Part shown: positions 8,061 through 12,050 of the stretch, one piece after another
Layout of the letters: every line of letters begins with the position of its first letter
How positions within the stretch are numbered: the stretch's first letter is position 1
NCBI GenBank assembly: GCA_913009925.1
Contig: CAJVWY010000014.1
Location: forward strand, 1-12,050
Source: an uncultured bacterium
GTDB taxonomy: Bacteria > Actinomycetota > Thermoleophilia > BMS3ABIN01
Length of the DNA stretch: 12,050 nucleotides
Reading direction: 5' to 3'
The notes under the pieces: model-generated
What the model was told of the DNA's origin: nothing
The model's input: only the letters and a program-made list of their open reading frames with translations
The model's database searches: none
Program-made: the position numbers and the translations under genes

Positions 8061-8282
8061 ATGAGTGAGGGTATAGTCATCTACACCAAACCCGGCTGTC
8101 CTTACTGCACCGCCGCCAAGGAGGATTTCACCAGTAAGGGCATACCTTTTACCGAATATGATGTCACCGCTGACCCGGCCGTGAAAGAGGAAGCCATCAG
8201 TATCGCGGGAGAAGCCAAGGTGCCGGTTATCGTCGAAGGAGACAAGGTTACGGTGGGCTTTGGCGGCGGCTGAGGGATCTAG
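8061..8282 (+). CDS. Glutaredoxin-like protein, probable selenoprotein (Uxx-star type, C-terminal Sec-Gly-Ile)
   Basis: A small cytosolic thioredoxin-fold protein with the glutaredoxin CPYC active site at residues 13-16 and the cis-proline segment KVPV (53-56). Read normally it stops at UGA 8271-8273 after VGFGGG (70 residues). I interpret the UGA as selenocysteine. The frame continues UGA-GGG-AUC-UAG, giving Sec71-Gly-Ile-stop. Sixteen nucleotides after the UGA comes GGUC at the tip of a strong hairpin (8283-8301), as in bacterial SECIS elements. From memory, a family named Uxx-star glutaredoxin-like (seleno)proteins ends in exactly Sec plus two residues. By inference the glycine-rich tail could bring Sec to the CPYC pair. 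An in-frame GTG at 8043 is possible, but homologues begin near the ATG at 8061. It lies 67 nt before a thioredoxin-like lipoprotein gene. If the UGA is a true stop, this is a plain 70-residue glutaredoxin. Confidence 0.8.
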
Positions 8283-8301
8283 TTCCGGCGGTCCGCCGGA
8301 A
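8283..8301 (+). promoter_or_regulatory. Candidate bacterial SECIS hairpin
   Basis: TTCCGGCGGTCCGCCGGAA is a perfect inverted repeat: 8-9 bp stem around GTC, or a GGUC loop with one bulged C. It starts one base after the UAG at 8280-8282. GGUC starts 16 nt after the UGA at 8271-8273. In the well-known E. coli fdhF element the loop is also GGUC and starts 18 nt after the UGA, with a bulged base in the stem. The hairpin is followed by AAAAGAC, not a U-run, so it is not an intrinsic terminator on this strand; the minus strand lacks a following U-run too. Confidence 0.68.
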
Positions 8302-8349
8302 AAGACAGCGGGATATCTTCGTATTGTTCATCGAAGGAAACCAGCCCTG

Positions 8350-8913
8350 ATGAAAAAAGCCACATCGCCGGTGCTCTTTACGGCAATTGCGATAACGATC
8401 CTGGCCACGGTTTTGCTCGTGTCCGGTTGCAGCGCCACCGAGAGGTCCGGAAGTTCCAACAGTAGCAACAACTCCGGCAGCTCCAGCACTCCGCCGGTGG
8501 CTCCCGACTTCACCATAAAGACCCTGGACGGCAAGATGGTATCCATGTCCGACTTCAGGGGAAAACCGGTCGTCCTCAACTTCGCCGCCTCCTGGTGCGG
8601 TCCTTGCGAGATAGAAGCACCGGTGCTGGCAAAGGGCTATGAGAAGTACAAGGACCGGGTCATCTTCATAGGGGTAGCCGTGAAGGATGATGAGGCCAGC
8701 CAGCGGTACTTCGCCAATAAACACGGACTCGAATTCCCCATCGGCCTGGACCCGGCTGGAGACATAGTCTATTCCTACCAGAAGGCCGGCAAGGTCTCTA
8801 TGAGTGGCATCCCCACGACATTCTTCATCGATCGCGACGGCAATATCAAGACCTTCTGGGTCGGCCCCCTCTCCCAGAGCAATCTCGACCAGATGATCGG
8901 CATGATACTGTAA
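8350..8913 (+). CDS. TlpA/ResA-like thioredoxin-fold lipoprotein
   Basis: A 187-residue membrane-anchored thiol-disulfide oxidoreductase of the AhpC/TSA-redoxin (TlpA, ResA) group. Residues 1-27 are a lipoprotein signal: KK, a hydrophobic core, then VSGC with C27 as the lipidation site. A Ser/Asn-rich linker follows (about 28-48). The domain starts at APDFTIKTLDGK and carries the redox motif WCGPC (82-86), the cis-proline IPTT (154-157) and FFIDRDG (158-164). It should act outside the membrane, reducing or exchanging disulfides of exported or cytochrome-type proteins; the substrate is unknown. ATG start with GAAGGA about 11 nt upstream. The open frame extends upstream to 8260 but would overlap the glutaredoxin gene and its hairpin and bury the signal peptide, so 8350 is right. 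Its end lies 4 nt from the convergent hpt. Confidence 0.92.
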   Translation: MKKATSPVLFTAIAITILATVLLVSGCSATERSGSSNSSNNSGSSSTPPVAPDFTIKTLDGKMVSMSDFRGKPVVLNFAASWCGPCEIEAPVLAKGYEKYKDRVIFIGVAVKDDEASQRYFANKHGLEFPIGLDPAGDIVYSYQKAGKVSMSGIPTTFFIDRDGNIKTFWVGPLSQSNLDQMIGMIL

Positions 8914-8917
8914 CCCG

Positions 8918-9475
8918 TCAAAGTTTCAGGCGGGCTATATACGGCAGATTCCGCAACCGCTGCTGGTAATCGAAACCGTATCCGACAAAAAACTCATCGG
9001 GGACCTGAAACCCCTGGTATTTTACGGGGAGGTCCACCAGGCGGCGGTACGGACGGTCCAGAAGGGTAGCGATCTCCAGGCTGGCCGGGTTCCTGAGCCA
9101 GAGACTCTGTACGATATAGTTAAGGGTCAGGCCGGTATCGATCACATCCTCCACCACCAGAATGTCGCGACCTTCGATATCCTGGTCCAGATCCTTGAGG
9201 AAGCGTACCCTCCTGGTCTCCTCCCCCTGGCGGCGGTCGCGCTTGTAGCTGGAGATGGCGATGAAGTCGATGGTGAGCGGCACGGTGATCTCGCGGGCAA
9301 GGTCGGCGAGGAAGAATATCGCGCCCTTGAGGATGGACAGCAGCAGCAGTTCACGCCCCCGGTAATCCTCGGATATCTTTTCCGCCAGCTCCTTGACCTT
9401 CGCGGCGATCTCGGTCGCGTCCAGTTCGGTCTCGCCGATCATGCTCTGATAATCAGGTAATTGCGACTGAACCAC
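8918..9475 (-). CDS. hpt: Hypoxanthine phosphoribosyltransferase
   Basis: Purine-salvage enzyme converting hypoxanthine (and often guanine) with PRPP into IMP or GMP in the cytosol. Visible motifs: SILKGA (47-52, pyrophosphate-binding loop), the flexible-loop region ISSYKRD (74-80), the PRPP signature VVEDVIDTGLTL (107-118) and VPDEFFVGYGFDY (158-170, purine binding). The 185 residues are normal for the family. The start is uncertain. GTG at 9475 has GAGGG directly against it, while ATG at 9442 (174 residues) has no clear ribosome site. Both keep the whole domain. It lies 38 nt after the hypothetical gene with a weak terminator-like hairpin between them, and meets the lipoprotein gene tail to tail. 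Confidence 0.95.
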   Translation of the reverse strand: MVQSQLPDYQSMIGETELDATEIAAKVKELAEKISEDYRGRELLLLSILKGAIFFLADLAREITVPLTIDFIAISSYKRDRRQGEETRRVRFLKDLDQDIEGRDILVVEDVIDTGLTLNYIVQSLWLRNPASLEIATLLDRPYRRLVDLPVKYQGFQVPDEFFVGYGFDYQQRLRNLPYIARLKL

Positions 9476-9489
9476 CCCTCGCGGCCCCC

Positions 9490-9513
9490 AAAAGCCTGCG
9501 GCCCGTCCGCAGG
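9490..9513 (-). terminator. Weak terminator-like hairpin between the hypothetical gene and hpt
   Basis: CCTGCGG (9495-9501) and CCGCAGG (9507-9513) form a perfect 7-bp GC-rich stem with a 5-nt loop. It starts right after the TAA of the hypothetical gene on the minus strand and is followed there by CTTTT and then a G-run. The short U-run suggests partial termination or pausing, which would lower hpt transcription relative to the upstream gene. Confidence 0.5.
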
Positions 9514-9897
9514 TTAACCGCCACCGGATTCATCCCCGGTCCGGAGATCATATTTGTGCGCCAGCTTGAGAAAGTCCCGCTTGTAGAATAATTTGATGTT
9601 TATCTCCGGGAACCTCTCCCTGACCTTACGGATCTTCATATTCTTCTTGGTTACGTGTGCCTGCTTCATGGTGGTGAGCTCGACGAACAGATCCTGTTCC
9701 GGCAGATAGAAATCAGGCGTAAAGGCTTCGGTGACGTTGCCCGTGTCATCCCGCTCCAGCACGAAAGTGCGTGGTTCATACATCCAGGGGATGCCATAAT
9801 AGTCAATGATGCGGGCACATTCCTCTTCGCTGGGGTTGGCAAACTGGGGAGGCGTATCTCCCAGATATGACTTGAACTGAAACTTGTGACCGCCCAT
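9514..9897 (-). CDS. Uncharacterised small protein with a PD-(D/E)xK nuclease-like pattern
   Basis: I do not recognise a named family. The 127-residue protein is soluble, with no signal or membrane segment. Numbered from the upstream in-frame TTG at 9906, it shows an acidic helix (SEEECARIIDYYGIPWMYEP), a hairpin, then TPDFYLPEQDLFVELT and a Lys-rich helix, with a strand INIKLFY near the end. PD at 64-65, E76 and T78 are spaced like the PD...ExK core of restriction-like nucleases, with threonine in place of the usual lysine. K87, K88 and K91 follow. The C-terminus is hydrophilic (GDESGGG). The ATG at 9897 is preferred to TTG 9906 because TATAGT ends 8 nt before it, as in the other leaderless-type starts here. 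It lies upstream of hpt and diverges from lysA. Coding is clear; nuclease activity is only an inference. Confidence 0.8.
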   Translation of the reverse strand: MGGHKFQFKSYLGDTPPQFANPSEEECARIIDYYGIPWMYEPRTFVLERDDTGNVTEAFTPDFYLPEQDLFVELTTMKQAHVTKKNMKIRKVRERFPEINIKLFYKRDFLKLAHKYDLRTGDESGGG

Positions 9898-9905
9898 TCC
9901 TTGCA

Positions 9906-9935
9906 ACTATACCAAAGAGGCAGAGAGTCGCTCAA
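9906..9935 (-). promoter_or_regulatory. Candidate promoter of the hypothetical gene (leaderless type)
   Basis: Minus strand: TTGAGC (9930-9935), 18-bp spacer, TATAGT (9906-9911), then 8 nt to the ATG at 9897. The -10 matches consensus at 5 of 6 positions and the -35 at 4 of 6. Transcription would begin at or next to the ATG. Confidence 0.55.
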
Positions 9936-9946
9936 GGCTTCCCTGT

Positions 9947-9976
9947 TTGACCCCCGGTGCAGCGCTATGTTAATTT
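9947..9976 (+). promoter_or_regulatory. Candidate promoter of lysA (leaderless type)
   Basis: TTGACC (9947-9952), 18-bp spacer, TAATTT (9971-9976), then 8 nt to the ATG at 9985. The -35 matches 5 of 6 consensus bases and the -10 fits TANNNT. The bases before the ATG are CCCCTCCT, the opposite of a Shine-Dalgarno sequence, which fits leaderless translation. It lies back to back with the promoter of the hypothetical gene. Confidence 0.55.
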
Positions 9977-9984
9977 CCCCTCCT

Positions 9985-11304
9985 ATGGACATTGCTGTTC
10001 CGCCTCTTCCCAATTCGAGCAAGATCAACCAGGCCGGCAATCTGGAGGTCGCCGGCTGCGATGTGACCGAACTGACCGCGGAGTTCGGCACCCCTCTCTA
10101 TATATATGACCGCCGGCAGATCGTGGACAATTGCCGCGCCTACCGGCAGGCGTTCGCGGCCCATACCGGTGATTACGAGATAATCTACGCCAGCAAGGCA
10201 TTTACCTGTCTGGCCATGACCCAACTGGTCGCCGCCGAGGGGCTGTCGCTGGACGTAGCGTCCGGTGGCGAGTTGCATGTCGCCCTGAGAAGCTGGTTTC
10301 CGCCCCAACGGATCTACGCGCACGGCAACGCCAATACCCATGACGAGCTGGGAAGGTATGTGCGAAATGAAGTAGGGCACGTGGTCATCGATTCACTGGA
10401 CGAACTGGCGGCGCTGGACAGCATAGCCGGCGAACATGGACGGAAGCAGCCCGTGCTGCTGCGCATCACCCCGGGCATCGAGGCCCATACTCACGACTAT
10501 ATCCAGACGGGAAAGCTCGATTCCAAGTTCGGCCTCTGCCTCGCCGAAGGTGTAGCGCTGGACGTGGCCGCCAGGATCCTGGCGGCGGAGAACCTGGAGC
10601 TTGAAGGCTTTCATATGCATATCGGTTCCCAGATATTCTCTCTGGAGCCTTACGTCCGGGCTATCGCCCTCCTGGCGGATTTCGCCGCCGAGTGCAGGGA
10701 CAGATTTGGTTTCGTATGCAACATCGTCGACGTCGGCGGCGGTCTGGGTGCCTCCTACACCACCGCGGACGAACCTGTAGGCATTGATGAGTTTGCCCGC
10801 CTGATAACCGGGACGGTGAGGGATGAAATGGACCGCGTAGGCATGGAAATGCCCAGGATCGCCGTGGAGCCGGGGCGCTCCATTGTCGCCAACGCCGGCC
10901 TCACCGCCTACACTGTCCAGGCCGTCAAGGATATACCCGGCATCCGTACCTACATCGCCGTGGATGGCGGCATGTCCGATAATCTCAGACCCATGCTCTA
11001 TGGCGCACGTTATGAGGCCGTTCTTGCCAACCGTCCCGGAGCAGCGCCGACGCGGACGGTCACCGTAGCGGGCAAACATTGCGAGTCCGGTGATATCCTG
11101 GTGAAGGACGCCGAGTTGCCGGACCCGCGGCCCGGCGACATCCTGGTAACACCCGCTACCGGAGCATACGGCTACTCCATGTCCAATAATTACAACGGCC
11201 AACCACGCGCCGCAGTGGTATTCGTCCAGGAAGGCGACGCCCGCGTTGTCATCCGCCGCGAGGAGTACGAAGACCTGGTGCGATTGCATGAGCGGCTGGA
11301 ATAA
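9985..11304 (+). CDS. lysA: Diaminopimelate decarboxylase
   Basis: PLP-dependent enzyme that decarboxylates meso-diaminopimelate to L-lysine, the last step of lysine synthesis. From the chosen start it has 439 residues. Fold-type III (alanine racemase-like barrel) features: YASKAF with PLP lysine K71, DVASGGEL (90-97), HMHIGSQ (210-216), glycine-rich DVGGGLG (249-255) for the PLP phosphate, EPGRSI (295-300), HCESGD with catalytic C366, and GAYGYSMSNNYN (393-404). All key residues are present. In-frame GTG 9886 and ATG 9967 exist. However, 9886 would overlap the divergent gene, the promoter elements lie at 9947-9976, and neither has a good ribosome site, so ATG 9985 is preferred. It overlaps the next gene by 17 nt. 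Ornithine/arginine decarboxylase relatives are less likely given the HCESGD motif. Confidence 0.95.
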   Translation: MDIAVPPLPNSSKINQAGNLEVAGCDVTELTAEFGTPLYIYDRRQIVDNCRAYRQAFAAHTGDYEIIYASKAFTCLAMTQLVAAEGLSLDVASGGELHVALRSWFPPQRIYAHGNANTHDELGRYVRNEVGHVVIDSLDELAALDSIAGEHGRKQPVLLRITPGIEAHTHDYIQTGKLDSKFGLCLAEGVALDVAARILAAENLELEGFHMHIGSQIFSLEPYVRAIALLADFAAECRDRFGFVCNIVDVGGGLGASYTTADEPVGIDEFARLITGTVRDEMDRVGMEMPRIAVEPGRSIVANAGLTAYTVQAVKDIPGIRTYIAVDGGMSDNLRPMLYGARYEAVLANRPGAAPTRTVTVAGKHCESGDILVKDAELPDPRPGDILVTPATGAYGYSMSNNYNGQPRAAVVFVQEGDARVVIRREEYEDLVRLHERLE

Positions 11305-12050
11305 GCCCTTGCCTTCCGTGGGCAACAACCTGGAGAGATTCGCCGCGAGCTTCGATGAGTCCCGCGATTTTACCGTCGGCGTGGAAGAGGAGTTCCAGCT
11401 GCTGGACCCGGACACGCTGGAGCTGACGCATCGCTTCGAGGATCTGAAAGCCGCCCTGGAGCCCCACATGGGCGCCTACGCGCGTGGTGAGCTCATCGCC
11501 TCCGAGATCGAGGTCTGTACCGGCCAGTGCGACGATATGCAGGAAGCGCAGTCCGACCTGCTGGATAAGCGGATCGGTCTTTTCGAGGAGGCCGCTGACC
11601 TGGGTATCACCATTGGCGCATCGGGCACCCATCCCTTCGCCGACTGGAAGGATCAGCGCATCCTGGATACCCCCCACTATCGCAGGGTCGAGGAACAGCT
11701 CAGATATTGTGCATGGCGCAACACTACCTTCGGCACACATACACACATCGGGGTCAGGGGACATGAGCGCGTCATCGCTGTTTACAACACCATGCGCTGT
11801 TACCTGCCGCTCCTGCTGGCCCTCTCGGCCAATTCACCGTTCGCCGAGGGGCGCTATACCTACCTGCATTCCACCAGAACCCAGCTGTTTACCAAGTTCT
11901 TCCCGCGTTGCAACATCCCCGGGCCTTTCGACGGCTGGGATGAATACGCGGATTACGTGGAGACTCTCTTCGCCTGCGGCTCCATCGACGAGGTCACGCA
12001 TATCTGGTGGAGCATCCGTCCCCATCCCCTGTTCGGCACCCTGGAGATAC
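11288..12050 (+). CDS. YbdK/GCS2-family carboxylate-amine ligase, N-terminal part (cut by window edge)
   Basis: The visible 254 residues match the GCS2 (YbdK) family of ATP-dependent ligases related to glutamate-cysteine ligase. FTVGVEEEFQLLDPDT (28-43) carries the acidic metal/ATP-binding cluster. Then come ASEIEVCTGQ (71-80), GITIGASGTHPFADW (106-120), FGTHTHIGV (148-156), the counterpart of the family HxHxG motif, and RTQLFTKFFPR (197-207). YbdK has weak glutamate-cysteine ligase activity in vitro; true substrates of most members are unknown. The frame is open to the window end, so perhaps a third of the protein is missing. The start is ATG at 11288, which overlaps lysA by 17 nt with GGTG about 8 nt upstream; TTG 11309 and GTG 11318 are alternatives. 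The overlap points to co-translation with lysA, but no functional link is evident. Confidence 0.88.
   Translation, partial: MSGWNKPLPSVGNNLERFAASFDESRDFTVGVEEEFQLLDPDTLELTHRFEDLKAALEPHMGAYARGELIASEIEVCTGQCDDMQEAQSDLLDKRIGLFEEAADLGITIGASGTHPFADWKDQRILDTPHYRRVEEQLRYCAWRNTTFGTHTHIGVRGHERVIAVYNTMRCYLPLLLALSANSPFAEGRYTYLHSTRTQLFTKFFPRCNIPGPFDGWDEYADYVETLFACGSIDEVTHIWWSIRPHPLFGTLEI

Noticed and set aside
8283..8301. Reading the hairpin after the glutaredoxin-like gene as an intrinsic terminator
   Set aside because: It is followed by AAAAGAC on the plus strand and lacks a following U-run on the minus strand; its distance from the UGA and GGUC tip fit a SECIS better.
8914..8940. Possible bidirectional terminator between the lipoprotein gene and hpt
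   Set aside because: Only a 4-bp CCCG/CGGG pairing with a 13-nt loop is visible and no U-run; too weak to call.
10393..11469. 358-residue open frame on the minus strand opposite lysA and the ligase start
   Set aside because: It crosses the boundary of two well-supported genes on the other strand, with no family motif; a shadow frame.

Overview
The window is a dense stretch of bacterial chromosome with a moderately high GC content and no mobile elements, CRISPR arrays, tRNAs or rRNAs. All genes appear intact except the two cut by the window edges. Several features suggest a deep-branching Gram-positive-type lineage, most likely Actinomycetota and less likely Chloroflexota: GTG and TTG starts, the tpiA-gpmI-secG order, a YbdK-type carboxylate-amine ligase, a type IV pilus cluster, and three start codons placed as if their transcripts were leaderless. 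This is an inference from context. No marker gene here fixes the taxon.

Left part (1-7931, all minus strand). One long co-directional series runs tpiA, gpmI, secG, aroE, pilB, pilT, pilC and then a sigma-70 family gene cut by the window edge. Spacings are short (4 to about 80 nt) and aroE overlaps pilB by 38 nt. The only clear promoter I see for it lies upstream of tpiA (about 8000-8028). The series joins lower glycolysis, the SecYEG translocon, the shikimate pathway and the type IV pilus motor (PilB extension ATPase, PilT retraction ATPase, PilC platform protein). A GC-rich hairpin after gpmI could separate the glycolytic pair from the rest.

Middle part (8044-8913, plus strand). Divergent from tpiA is a small redox pair. 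The first gene is a glutaredoxin-like protein with a CPYC active site. Its apparent UGA stop is probably a selenocysteine codon: UGA-GGG-AUC-UAG would add Sec-Gly-Ile, and a strong hairpin with GGUC at its tip follows at a distance suited to a bacterial SECIS. This matches the pattern of Uxx-star glutaredoxin-like selenoproteins. The second gene is a TlpA/ResA-like thioredoxin-fold lipoprotein with WCGPC.

Right part (8918-12050). hpt (purine salvage) and an unrecognised 127-residue protein with a PD-(D/E)xK nuclease-like pattern lie on the minus strand. They are converged on by the lipoprotein gene and diverge from lysA. lysA (last step of lysine synthesis) and a YbdK/GCS2 family carboxylate-amine ligase (cut by the right edge) form an overlapping plus-strand pair. 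The divergent promoters between the hypothetical gene and lysA share a -35/18 bp/-10/8 nt/ATG geometry, which suggests leaderless mRNAs.
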